Assembly: GCA_947172415.1 (NCBI GenBank)
Contig: OX359189.1
Span: 7,144,501-7,208,500 of the forward strand
From: Chondrosia reniformis
Lineage: Eukaryota; Porifera; Demospongiae; Chondrillida; Chondrillidae
DNA length: 64,000 nucleotides
Direction: 5' to 3'
Shown: positions 35,933 to 48,662 of the stretch, in pieces
How positions within the stretch are numbered: position 1 is the first letter of the stretch
Layout: each line of letters starts with the position of its first letter
Translations under genes and position numbers: made by a program
Notes under the pieces: model-generated
What the model saw: the letters and a program-made list of their open reading frames with translations, nothing else
Database searches by the model: none
Told to the model about the DNA's origin: nothing

Positions 35933-37685
35933 TTCCAGGGTCACCTTCTGCATTGGCTCGTACTCTTCACACTTATATACATAGTACATTCAATGACGCT
36001 TTATGATGCTTGATGACACCTGGATAAGTCTATTAATAGTTAATATGGTCAGCAAAACATAGTGACCATCTATACACTTAGCTAATCATGCAAAGCCTGT
36101 GGTAAATGAACATGCAACCTACAAACAATAACAACAACCTTAATTTAATTACCCGTATGTTTTAACACAATTTATTGCTTGTTTATTCAACCATGTGGAA
36201 CCTACGTAGCTCTCTCCTTACACTATCTATATTTTAGTATGCAAAGGTGGAGGTATCATATTATATATATATATATAGGATTTCAATTTAAAATTAGAAT
36301 TTACGTACCTTCAAATAGTAGAGATATAACACACAATTAACCATTCAAATTACATGTACACTATATACATATATACATTCATACATAAGGCATATCCCGT
36401 TGGACTATACATAATATTATACAGTACTGTAATTCAATTTATTGATAATCTTTTTACATGATAGAAGTAATCATCAAAACATAGGCAATCATTTTCAAAC
36501 ATCATGAAGAGGGAAAAACATGAAAGAAATTTCAGGGAATTGCATGAACCCAGGACAGCTGCTGAGGTACAATTGCTACATTTGCCGCAGCAATCCCTAA
36601 TATTTTCCCCTTTTATAGATACTATGACTACTATTGAAAGAGTTAAATTGCCTTAATAAGCAAACAGTGCACGTATCATTACATTTCTCTGTAATCCATG
36701 CATAGACAGACTGAGTACTCTAACCTGTCTTGTACAGGGATACACACCAAGGATTAATTACTAATACTAATACAAAAGTGATCTATATAAGTGTACTAAT
36801 TAATATATGACTTTTGATTTAATACGTACATTTCATTGTAAATGAAATCAATATGAGTAATGTTCATTCTAACACCCAACCAAAATTGAAGTGTTTAAAT
36901 ACTTTATAAATTTGAGAACCTCAGGAGAAATGAGTGGGTGGGGTAAAAGGTAAAATCAAGAGTCAAGTGACAGTAGTAGCTTTCAATGAACTGGGAGTAG
37001 GAGGAAATGTGACATTGATAAAATGAGATAAAACTGGGTTGCATTGTGCATGCATGGAAAGAGAAAACAAAATGCAAATAGAGGTCATTATATGTAGTTA
37101 TATGCTGTATATATATATATACACAAAGCTTATAAAGAGACAATATAAATAGGTATATTTAAATATATAGTCTTGTGTTATAAATAAAAATGATTAGACA
37201 GATTGGGATAAAATAACAATAAAAATCTATTATCAAACTTGTGGTATAATAATATTAATTATAAATGGTGATTCAGATAATTAAATATTTTACCTACATA
37301 TAATACAATAATAAACTAATGAATGTGGCACTTTAAATTAATGTACATAATTGCATATGCATAATATGCTTGGAGCCTCCTGTGACCCTTCCAATTACTT
37401 AACTATACATGCCCCACATAGTATACATACATATATTGACTAACCTATATATTAGAGCATATATACATAACACAACTATAGCTAGTCCCATGCAAACACT
37501 TAGAGTGCATAATATATTAATCAGCAATTTGAAACAACAGTACATGTTGAAGGTTTAGTGTGATTACAGAGTTTAGAAATATTTGATCACATGAAGTGAT
37601 CATATTTGTTAAACACACATTAGCTACACACACTCTAGTTGCCTATAAAATCGATATAGTAAAGCCTTTCAATCTTTTGTCGTTG
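35933..37685. other. Intergenic region between gene 2 and gene 1 (5' flank of gene 1)
   Basis: No coding sequence. It shares blocks with the 5' flank of gene 2: ACAACAACCTTAATTTAATTA near 36131 (compare 49437) and ATGAGTGGGTGGGGTAA at 36930-36946 (compare 50491-50507). This suggests that the tandem duplication included upstream DNA. Confidence 0.5.
36930..36946. promoter_or_regulatory. Block shared by 5' flanks of genes 1 and 2
   Basis: The 17-mer ATGAGTGGGTGGGGTAA recurs exactly at 50491-50507, upstream of gene 2, within a longer imperfect match (CTCAG before, AGAGTC after). It is either a retained regulatory element or part of a dispersed repeat; a weaker match (ATGAGTGGGTTCAATC) in a gene 4 intron near 59570 favours the latter. 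Confidence 0.3.
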
Positions 37686-40600
37686 TCATGGGAGGATTTT
37701 GATGATAGCGTTCTGCTTGGTACACTCAACTCCAGGAGGAGGATGGAGATAGAGAAGGAAGAGCTCTGGTTCTTCTCTGTTACTGTCCCTCTGTAGCTTC
37801 ACCATTACATTATGTTTCTCCTCCAAGCTCCCAAGAGATGAAAAGAGGAGATAGGTTGTCTGTAACTTGTAATCCCCATCTAGTATAAAAATACTTAAAG
37901 CTTCAGTATACGTATATACGTATATACCTGCTAGATAACATGATAATGCCACATATGGGAGGTGACAAAAGGGGCTTATATATACGTGTGTATGGCTCTA
38001 CATACAAGTAATCCATATAAATGCGTAATTTTCTTTTATTAACTATCTTATATAATCTCATGATCCTTTTATCACATATGGACATACATAAACGTATATG
38101 TAGTAAGAGATTGTGCATGCCTTTATAAATACATAATACTTGCATGCATTATAATACGTATATACGTATGTATTATACACTCACGAGACTTAGCAGTAAT
38201 AGTTTGTTGTGTCACAGGTACAGCTAATGGTTGAGATAAATTTCCTTTCCTCACAACAGTCACATTCAGTACTGTACCTTCTCTCCCTGATAATTTTGTA
38301 TGTTCAAAATTAACTGATAATGCAAATCCTATACAGTTGAGGCAACCATGTAAACATCAGCAATGTGTTATACATAATAAGCAAAACATTCTTATCATCA
38401 TAGCCTTTGTACGACTCAGTGCAATTAACTCCCCCTTTTTCATTGTGTTGTGCATAATCCTGCTAGAAGAATGGTGGCATATTCATGACATTGTAAACAT
38501 TACATTACAGGACCTGAGAGTATAAATACTAATTATCACATCTTAATTTAATTTACCATAACTGCAAAGGTTTAAATTGTGGGGGAGTACCTACGTATAT
38601 AATATTTACTGCATCTATGAGGTGCCCCATAACAATATTCAAAACTATTATGACACAAATTCCACTCTAGTGGAAGTAAACTGTACTAATATATATATAG
38701 AAAGAAAAGAAACAATGATATACATTAGACAATAAAAACTTGTCTACCATCATGATCATCGTCCAGTATTGTAGCAGTTGTTGATAAAGCTGAATCAATA
38801 ATATTCAGTTCTTCATTTGTATCATTGTGTATCTCAAGTGTCAGGTAAAATAGTTCCGTTTCTTCTGGAATGTTATCGTTAATGATACGTATGATAGCAA
38901 CACTTGATACAGTAGTATTTGGTTGAAATACTGCTACATTTTCAACTCCATCAGTAAAATAATCAACAAATTCTAAAAGTAAAAAACATTTTAACATTTA
39001 GCTCCATATATGGTTTACTATATGGTTATATATACATGCATTAAGATTTATATATATATATAGAAGGGTGATGGATGGATAGATAATGTTGGATGGATGG
39101 AAAGACAGATATATATACGTACAAAGTATATATATACAAAGACTCACTATATACAAGATCCAACTGATGATAAAATTAATACAATATTAATGTCATTATA
39201 TACACACGACACAAGCATTACTTGTTATCACCACAGTAGATAGAAATGTGATCACCTTTGGCAGTTCCATCTGATGGCTTCACTGTGACTGAAATAGGCA
39301 GTGATGACGTTCCATTCATAATCAGTTGCACAAATAGTAAATCATCATCTTCCATCAATAAGTAACTACTGTCAGTAAATACTATTTCAAGCCCTATCGC
39401 AATATAGGACAACAATTATTGTTCATGTACTATATACATGTACATACGTACCTTCATATGGGAAGAATATATAGGTACGTACGTATATACATATCAAGTG
39501 ACTTGTGATCGATGTAATTTTGGGTACATATACTGTAAAGCATTCTATCAAAATCTTGCGGATTACACAATGGGGAAAACAACAGTCAGCCAAATGTATA
39601 ACAAATTTATGTGACAAGGCCAGTAGTGTGTAAGGCACTCTATTATCATTTAAAATGGGCTAGGAGTGCTTTACGTGATTTATGGCAATCAGTGTGGCCC
39701 TCATTGTGTGATTGGCTTTGTCTCTTTATCAGCAACTTGACCCCAACCCAAATGCTATAAACTTAAAGCCCTCCTAGCCCACTTTAAGTATCATATCATA
39801 TTAATTACGCAGTATAATGGCAATATTTAAATGATATAGATATCATGTTGCCACAACGCACACTCATCATCCACAATAACAACTGGTACTTCATTGGTCA
39901 GTAGTTCAACTTTAGGCTCCAATCCTTCTGGTACCTCAAAGTGAAGGTAAAACGTCTCTTTTGGTTCAGCAACATCATCATCCACTATAACAATATCCAT
40001 TTCTGTAGAGTACCGATCTCCAGGGAAGAAACGTACTCTATCAGTCTTCTCAATAAAGTCAGTCCCATCTATATAATATGTATATATACATAAGGATATT
40101 AATATAATGATACATGAAAACGTAACAACTGGTACCATCCCTACATAGAGAGTACTACCGTACATATACTGTATATGCGTATGAATACAACATAAGAAAT
40201 ATTTGTCACACTAATGATACATGTTATATGGTTACCCACTTTCAGCTGATTCCTCTCTTGTACTTATGACTACAGATATTTGTATGCTGTGTTTAGCTGG
40301 ACAGTATGCATTATCAATGAGAGGATCCACTTGTAATACTTCTAATTTGACACTCAATCGTTTATCAGATTCACTGACAATATATGTTTCATACTGGAAT
40401 TGTAGGTATAATCCTGTAGAGTATATATTATGAAACTTTCAACTCTACGCACATGTTAATTTTGATGATTATGTAAATAAAAGATAAAAAGTTACCTAAT
40501 GCTTGAAAAAAGTGAATAAAAATGGGAATTTTTATTGTAATACTGTAACAATTAATGTACTTTGCAAGAATAACATTTGTGACCCCTGCATTCGAGACCT

Positions 40601-43600
40601 CCTATATATGCATAACTCATCCTAACACTATAACTTACGGTCATCATCCTCAATGGCTACAATAATCTCATCACGAGGACCTGGTAGAATACCCAACGAT
40701 TGAAGGTAACTGTCAATAGTGAATGTCAGTACAAAGTACTCAATACTCTCTACAACACCATCATCATGAAGGAAGAGCTCCAGATATGTAGAGTTCAGTC
40801 CAAGGGATGGATCAAAACGAACAGATCGTCCACTGACATTGCTTGGTGGTTCATAGTCAGCACCTGTGGATAAAATGTTAGACATTTCCATATACATACA
40901 GCATGTTCAGCTACGTATATATATTGTTATAAGGATATATAAAACTGATTTGCACATATAACTGAATGTACAGGTCCATACCACTCAATGCTTCTGCTCT
41001 ACAATGAGTGTCTGTTCTCTTAAACTTTGATACAGAAACTGCAACTCTAAACTTTCTGATAATTGGCTGTGATGCATGGAGACCAATAACAACACTTTCT
41101 CCTTCCTTTCCATAGTAATGCTTATAATCAAATTCAATATATGTTGAACCTAGAGTATCATATATAATACAATTCCATTATTAAAATAAATAATTAATTA
41201 CTACAATACGTACATGTGTATTAGAATATGTACCTTGGACGGGAACATTCATATGCATCACTGCAGGACAGACACGTCTCAATCCTCTCACTTCAGGTTG
41301 CCAAATCAGACATTCTATACAGTTTGCATGATCTGGGATGTCTACCATTGCATAAGTGGAACTGCTTGCATGTTTAGTGAAAGTTACATTATACTTGACA
41401 CCAATATCAAATTTATCAGTAGAATTAGTAGCATCAAAGGAGTACCTTCCCAAATTGTCCGCACCTCCTGTATGTATGTAATATGGAAGAAGGAAAACAA
41501 ACATTTTAGATTATTACTCTTCCTTTAAAATGTAGCCATTAACAAGAATATTAATTTGTCAATGGCTTACCATCTGGTACTACCTCAAGACAAGATATTG
41601 TGACAACAGTAGGCCACAGAAGAGACTGCTTTGTAACAAGTTGCACTGCCTGCTGAGTAGCCCCTGGTGCTATGGTAATTTGGTCGGTTGAAAAGTGAAC
41701 TTCTGCCACTGTATATTATGTATAAACATCAATTAACAATAATTAAATAGCTAAAATAAACTTTAATACCATCGTTATCCAGTATAGTGATTGTAGCTTC
41801 TTCTGGTTCACCCTTCAGAGCATCTACTCCATCTGGTATAGTGAATGAGATGGTGAATGTCTCAGACTCCTCCCATCCATTATCATCTATCATGTTGATT
41901 CTGATAGGACTAGACTTGATTGTGTTAGCAGTAAAGTGAGCGACATAGTCAACTGGTTGATAGTCTACGCCCAATTCTGAGGAGAGATATAGTGATAGTA
42001 ATTTATCAAAGCTTGCAATATATACGTACTCCCAGGATCACTGATGAAGGGTGGAATTCCCAGAAGCAGCTGTCTGGCTCAGTGGAGAAAAAGATGAAAG
42101 AGAGGAAAATAAGAAAGAAAAACTCCTGTATCTTCATCCAAAGCTCTCTCCAGGTTTAGTTCCCCTATATATAGGCTTTTTACAGAATAGGCACAGCATG
42201 TAGGAAAATGGTGTATACGTATATGTATATATTATGGTTTCTACTGAGAGTTCATTATATTACTTCAGCTATATAAAAACAGATACTCAATATTATCACT
42301 GTACATTTGTATATATTTTTATGTAATATGTATATACATCTACGTAAATATAAACATATATTTTTTTGTGTCAAGGTGACACTGTAAACAAACCTGCTGT
42401 AATATCATGATATTTCAAGTCAATAGTTAGGTTATCCAGTACTTTGCCATGACCAAGTGTGACTACCAAATATACTATGAAATAGTCACTGTGCTCTTTC
42501 ACCACTTTCTGATCAGTATCAAAGTGAAATTGAACCCCTGTGTATTACATATAAAATTAAAGCCAAGATTAGACTGCAGTCACTTGGCTGGTTTGGCATA
42601 ATAGGTTTCCAATGATTTATTTGTTCATATATAATCATAGAGTACGGTAGTACTCTATAAGTAGGGATGGCCGAAAAAAAACATGGCCGCCCTATTCAAT
42701 GTATTATCAATTAACACCTCATAAATCAACAACGTTCAGATTTTCGGTTGCATTCGTGTGTTTGCAGTCGTTTTTGCATGCTTTTCTAAACGCCAAAACA
42801 TGTTACGATGCTCTACAACCTTAGCAAAGTGGTTAAACCGAAATAGGCCAAATTCTGCAATTCCTCATTTTTTCTTCTTCTTCTTCTTCTTTTTTCAAAT
42901 GAGCTAGCGCTAACATGCGAACTTACGCAGGTACATACAAATACTAAATCGTCATGAATGTTTCCGAACTAGGGAATAGGCTACCCTAGATTTCAACGCG
43001 CTCCAACCGAAGCGTGTTACTTTTGAAAGTGCCCAATTTAGGGCCTCTTTGAACGCCATTTTTTAATTAAGTTTCAAATTCTCTGTATATAAAATAAGTA
43101 ACCCGAATGAGTAATATTTGTGGTACTGCCGTTACCCGCGATCGAATTTCTTAGTCGCTTTGCAGGGCCTATATACAGTCGTATTCTTAACGATTATGGA
43201 CCCTTTAATATCCTAAACTGAATGTTTAAGAACGGTAGAAAACATCTTATCAAATTTGGGATCTTTTCGGACGCCATTTTTTAATTTAGAGCTCTCTATT
43301 ATATCGTCTATTCTGCTACTTTATTTCGAGTTTTCGCCAAGAAAACTTTCAAAATAAATATTAACAAGAAAAAAGGAGCAATACAAGTTGAAGTTAAAAG
43401 TAGGGATGGCACTATAACAGTGATTGGCACATCTAGAAAAAGTAATGAAACAAGAAAGTGATCATATGGTAAGGCTAACATTGCAGAAGTGGCATACTGA
43501 AACTTAACTATACACATCACTTCTATGTTTGGGCGCATCGATCCCTACTTCTAGTATATCCATGATGCGCCCAAACATAGAAGTGATGTGTATAGTTAAG

Positions 43601-46600
43601 TTTCAGTATACCACTTCTGCAATGTTAGCCTTACCATATGATCACTTTCTTGTTTCATTACTTTTTCTAGATGTGCCAATCACTGTTATAGTGCCATCCC
43701 TACTTTTAACTTCATTTTTGAATGTTTTTATTTAACTTTATTTAATTCACCTACATATTGCTAAATAATATATTATTGTAAAGTCAAAACTAGCTAGCTG
43801 GACAGTTTTATTAGAGTTTGTGCATGGAGGTTTATTTGAACAGAGTACATACCAACACAAGTTCTTCCATCACTACGCAATTTGTACCCTTTTCTACATC
43901 CACACTCATAACTCCCAATTGTGTTAATGCAAACTTGAGGGCAGTCATCTTGCAACAGAGCACACTCATCAATATCCTCTGATTGCACATGTATATAGTA
44001 GAAATGATATTTGTTTTTGTGAAGTAGACACACATGTATTAATTAACAAATTATTAAAACTTATTGTGGATTGCTCTATGTTTATGCATATAATTCTCAT
44101 GTTCATTCACTTACCTTGTACAACAAGAGTTACACAGGATTGGTTTGAAGTCAGTCTATAAGTACATATACAGAGTAAATAAGCATTCACACTATCTGCA
44201 CTACTTATAATAATACAGACAGTCATCTTAACAACTCACCCATTACTATCCATTGCATAATAGCAAAGCATGTGAGATCCAATATCAGATTCAGATGGTG
44301 TCCAACTGATCCTAACAGACCACTGGTTATCATCACCTCTGGTGAGACTGGACTTGTACAGTTGAATACCAAATGGTATAATAGTAGCCAAGATGGCAGT
44401 AATACTGTAAAAGGTATTAATATAAAGTGTTTAGATTTAGTGTTTTGCATACTACATACATACTATATATGACTGTATTGGACAAAAATGTTCATGTATA
44501 TATAATTCAATTCTAAATTGAGGGATTTTGAGTTTATAATCTAGTGAAAACAAGTCTTCTTTTGTATTTCCTTGGGATGACTAAATGCACTGTACCTTTT
44601 TCCAGAGAAAGCTTGAGCTGTTATGTTGTAATTAAAGTTGGCAGTCTTGTTAACATTTAAAGTTATAACTCCAACAGCTCCGTTAGATAGAGTACCATCC
44701 ACAATCCAAGGTTCTTGTCCACAACTGCCAACATTGAGTACACTTACCAAAAACTGCAGTGGAATACTACTGAGAGGAACTGTATCAGTTGAAGAAGCAA
44801 AGTCCTCAATCTGTATAGCTACTGCATAGTAACCAGTGCTTTGTCCTCCAGAATTGTATTGTAGTTCACATGTCCTCTGTTGATTTGGAATAATATATAA
44901 ATAAAATTATATTTGAGTTATATATTATTTGAGTATATATACCTATAAATTATACTTATATTATGTACATATACACTAGCAAGATTCGAGGATATATACA
45001 AGTGAAAATTGGTGAGGCAAATGATTACAAGGGTATCCAGCTTGAGATTTCAAGATTATATGCAGTTAGTGTGCCATATATAGGTTGACAAAAACTACAT
45101 AAAAACACTACAAATGTTTCTAACACAAATTGAGAAGTTAGCAATTAAATCATAATGTATGAAAAATCTAATATACCATTTTCCTACATGCTATATGCCT
45201 ATTCTGTAAAAAGAGCCTATAGGGGAACTAAACCTGAAGAGAGCTTTGGATGAAGATACAGGAGTCTTTTCTTCCTTCTTTTCCCTTCTTTCATCTTCTT
45301 CTCCACTGGGTCAGACAGCCGTTTCTGGGAATTCCACCCTTCATCATGATCAGTGATCTTGGGAGTCTTTGTCTTTTTCTATATCTTGATCTTCTGTGAA
45401 TCCTTGGCTCTCTATGCTAAATCTAGGGGTCTTATATACACTATTTTGGCGCCAATTAAAAGTTAAAAAAAAGGTGTTAACTAAGACACATGATGAAATT
45501 TAATTTTATGAAAGGAATGTAGGTCCAATTAACTTTTATGAATTAATTATAAATCTATTAGTAATCTTGTATATATATAGGTAAAACAGACTCAGCATAA
45601 CTATAGACTATAGCATAACTATAGACACAAGTAGGACATATTACATAAGTCTACCCTTAGGTCTTCTAGTAGTAACATTTCTTTGGAGGTGAGGTAACAC
45701 AATATGGGGTAACACAAGACAGTCCTTAAGCATACTAGCTACCTTTTGCTTACACTTGATTCTAACTAGAGGCTGCCAGGATAGGAAGGTTTTAAAGGTT
45801 GTATGTACTTCTAAACTTTTGTAATCCGTAATTAGCTAACCTCATTCAAGAAAGAGCCTGATAACACTTGACATACTCCATTACATTCACCCAATCCACT
45901 ACTGGCCCATCGACACCTGACATTATCACCATCATAATCTGCAACTGTTTACATATATGAATAAATGGGAGTTAATTGCACTGAGCTGTGCAAATTAAGG
46001 CTACGATGATAAGCAATAATACAACATTGGAAAGTTACAGTATATATATATTAATACATTTAATAGTAGTTGGTTATATACATATGATACCCAACAAGAA
46101 ATGCTATGGTATATACAAACATTAAGACAGAATATCAGCTTTAGTTCCTGCTACATTTGCTATCTGCAAAACTTTAACGTATATATGAGGCTATAATTAA
46201 TATAGTGAATATTTTCTGTTTTTCTGAAATTTCTATTAATGTGATTTACTGTATGTCAAAATTAAAATTAAACAAACTGGTCACTATCCCAAAGGTAGTG
46301 GCGTTGACAAAGTGAGTAGAAATATGTACTACGTATCTGCATACGTACAATAATTATCAGCCAAACATTTTTTATTTAAGTTACCTGGTATCTTAATTGT
46401 ATAAGTACATCCAGACTCTACTCCAACTAATTCAGCCATTACAGTGACAGGAGATGAGTTCATCTTACCAGATCTTCTGATATATTTGTATTTCATTCTT
46501 AACTCCCATTTAGGATAACCTTGACTTCGTATATATACCCAATGGCCATTTGCATACCTACAAGTAAATAAAAAACATTTACAAAAATGATGTTAGAAGT

Positions 46601-48662
46601 AGGAATGGTGCGCCCAAACACAGAAGTGTATGGTTAAGTTACTTAAATTTCAGTATATATATATATATGCAACTTCTGTATGATTAGCCTTATCATATAA
46701 TCAGTGTCTTGTTTCGATACTTTTTGCAGATGTATTAGTGAACACTGCCATTCCTACTTCTAACATCATTTTTGCAAATGTTTTTTATTTACTTGTATTC
46801 CCCCTTTTTTCCTCTTAATATTACTTGTTTTAAATTGATTTGAAAGTGTTCTTGGCGAAGATCTCAAAATAACGTCTTAGACTCTTAATTAAAAAATGGC
46901 GTCCGAGAAGACCACAATTTTCGCTCTTCACAATTAACATGCTTTTTGTAGAGCGCATTCAGATTTAGGGCCGTCTATTCCCTAGTTCAGAAATATTTAT
47001 GACGATTTATAACTTGTACGTGCCCGCATAAGTTCGCATATTAGCGCTAGTCTATTCAATAAAAGAAGAAGAAAAAATGAATTTTGGAAATGGGCCTATT
47101 CCTGGTTACCCACTTTTTGAGCGATGTATAGCGTGTAGAGCGTCGAAGCATGTTTTGGCATTTAGGAAAGCGTGCATTAATGGCTGCAAATAACCGAATA
47201 TAACCGAAAATCGCTTCGTTGGTGATTTATGAGGTGTTGATTGCTAATACATAGAATAGGACGGCCATTTTTTTTCGGGCCATTCCTACTTAGAGAGTAC
47301 TACCGTACTCTCTGATATACATTGTCAAGAAAAATGTGTTTTAAATTTGGTATATAAAAATATGCACTAGATGATATAGCTATTACAATATGGCTATATT
47401 ATTAATAAATAAATCTTAGACAACAGATTGCAGATTGATCTGATTCCACGTTAAATATATATAATTGAGAGTGTTGACTAATTGACATATAATCATGCAG
47501 TGTAAAGTTATAAGATATTACACCAACTAGCCAAGTTACAAAGCCTTTCTTGGTTGCATGGGGGAATGAAATTCTATATATATATATTATATCACTTCCT
47601 AGTCATCCAAGATGGGAAAAAAATATCAAAGAACCACAGACAGCTGTTTTTCCCTCCTTAAATCTCATCAGTGCAGTATACTTTGAAATTAGTGGTGAGT
47701 TAGAAACTTATTAATCCATCACAAGGGAACCAAATGATTACGGCTATAAAATTCCATGCACTACTTTACTTACGATGCTTCAAAGGATGAAACTGAGGGA
47801 GTATAACTAACACTATTTCCTCCAGTTGCATATATTCCTGGATTGCTATCATAGCAGTAGAAAGACCTCATGTAAGCAATAGATCCACTGCACCCACTAC
47901 GACAGTAAAGGTATCTATTACTTCCACTGTAACGTTCATTCATATAAGCAAGCTGTCCAATACTACAAGTTTCACGTTCAGACAGGCGATAGCTAATTTC
48001 AATCTACAGAGCAAAATTCACAAAGTATATCACTATTGGTTTTATATATATATGTTGGAGATTAGTTTTAAAAGATACATACGTAGGTACAGTATATATT
48101 GTACATTTACAGTAGCTATCTGACCTAGGTTATATAGGGCCAGGTATATAACTGGAGAGCTCAGGATTTTACATGGGAGAATTTATTGAGGAAAAAATGA
48201 GGTTTTAGGGTACTATCAAAGAAATCTAAAGAGTTTAGTTAAATAATTATTATACTTTAGCAAGGATCGATAGTCTAAGATATAGTCTAACTGAGCTATA
48301 CAGGCCTGGGATTAAAGTATAATTTATAATAGCTATTATGATCAGGGGTCCACTGATGGGCAAATATATGATAATGAAAATACTGTCTAGCTATTAAATA
48401 TATATATGCATCCAAATATTGACCTATAGATCAAAGTAATTAGGTTTATAAGGTATAAAAACTGCCTAGACGTACTCGTGCAAATTAAATGTTTATATAT
48501 GTATATATATTCAATATTTACCTCAGTATTATCGCTGTATGGTTCTACTGCCCTCCACATGATAATACCTCCTTCGAACTGCTTATAAGAGAGAGCAGGT
48601 AGGCACAATGCAAATAAAAGTGTTGATATAAAGGAAATGGAGAATGACCCAGTGGATTCCAT
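37686..48662 (-). CDS. Cluster gene 2: secreted EGF/Calx-beta repeat protein
   Basis: Paralogue of gene 1 with the same 20-exon plan and 1152 residues: 48522-48662, 47774-48003, 46385-46557, 45841-45944, 44596-44876, 44240-44404, 44115-44155, 43853-43978, 42394-42537, 41770-41976, 41571-41708, 41234-41467, 40982-41149, 40639-40863, 40240-40413, 39862-40068, 39256-39393, 38748-38972, 38185-38328, 37686-37879. It has a signal peptide after [10 protein letters not shown], the shared ectodomain ([10 protein letters not shown] ... [20 protein letters not shown]), an EGF domain ([16 protein letters not shown]), then six Calx-beta-type modules ending with ILDNDG, AIEDDD, VIVDDE and ILDDDHDG. Only in-frame codon differences distinguish its exon lengths from gene 1. 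No membrane anchor. Introns host a retroelement fragment, two related TIR elements and a small MITE, which explains the longer span. Likely calcium-dependent matrix or adhesion protein; no enzyme motif. Confidence 0.87.
38355..38445 (+). repeat. Dispersed short repeat with CAGTGCAATTAACTCCC
   Basis: The order AATAAGCAAAACATTCTTATCATCATAGCC, then CTCAGTGCAATTAACTCCC, is shared in reverse orientation with 45961-46040. The window start (16-35) carries a related TTAGTGCAATTAACTCTC. Unclassified. Confidence 0.45.
39650..39787. repeat. MITE with 24-bp terminal inverted repeats
   Basis: The left end TTAAAATGGGCTAGGAGTGC (from 39650) and right end GCCCTCCTAGCCCACTTTAA (to 39787) are inverted repeats with few mismatches. 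It lies in gene 2 intron 16, which gene 1 carries in a shorter form without it. Non-coding, 138 bp. Confidence 0.65.
42029..42212 (+). repeat. Retroelement 3'-end fragment in gene 2 intron 9
   Basis: It begins right at the hammerhead-like segment (ACTCCCAGGATCACTGATGA). The core is altered to GAAGC in place of GAAAC and TGGCTC in place of TGACCC. It is truncated before the common 3' end. Confidence 0.75.
42660..43704. mobile_element. Non-autonomous TIR element with nested palindrome
   Basis: Terminal inverted repeats are AGTAGGGATGGC (42660) and GCCATCCCTACT (to 43704). It is preceded by the palindrome GAGTACGGTAGTACTC. It lies in gene 2 intron 8. A related element in opposite orientation lies at 46598-47290 and a 66-bp derivative at 58846-58911. 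No transposase is visible. Its right third is an inverted duplication described separately. Confidence 0.65.
43389..43714. repeat. 151-bp near-perfect inverted repeat (hairpin)
   Basis: Arms 43389-43539 and 43564-43714 are complementary with a single mismatch noticed, separated by a 24-bp spacer. Each arm carries its own AGTAGGGATGG end. As a result the same short open frame appears on both strands, which is an artefact of the palindrome rather than a gene. Transcribed within the gene 2 intron it would form a long double-stranded RNA. Confidence 0.8.
45159..45802 (-). mobile_element. 5'-truncated retroelement copy in gene 2 intron 4
   Basis: Minus-strand copy covering the last part of the reverse transcriptase frame (KDCLVLPHI and flanks) and the complete 3' non-coding region to the shared terminus. 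It aligns with 32967-33564 of the copy in gene 1. The hammerhead-like core is disrupted by an insertion (CTGATCATGATGA). Confidence 0.8.
45961..46040 (-). repeat. Second copy of the CAGTGCAATTAACTCCC repeat
   Basis: Inverted relative to 38355-38445, with the same motif order. It lies in gene 2 intron 3. Unclassified. Confidence 0.45.
46598..47290. mobile_element. Second non-autonomous TIR element, inverted
   Basis: Ends are AGTAGGAATGG and CCATTCCTACT, flanked on the right by GAGAGTACTACCGTACTCTC. The interior matches the element at 42660-43704 in reverse orientation but has only one copy of the 150-bp arm segment (46598-46757). It lies in gene 2 intron 2. Confidence 0.65.

Noticed and set aside
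35933-35989. Longer N-terminus for gene 1 (MYYVYKCEEYEPMQKV...)
   Set aside because: The Met at 35932 corresponds to the start of gene 2 (MES...SFS) and directly precedes the signal peptide; the extension is not shared.
43308-43735. Matching open frames on both strands ([13 protein letters not shown]...) as a possible gene
   Set aside because: They are the two arms of the 151-bp inverted repeat. The identity reflects the palindrome, and no protein family or splice context supports coding.
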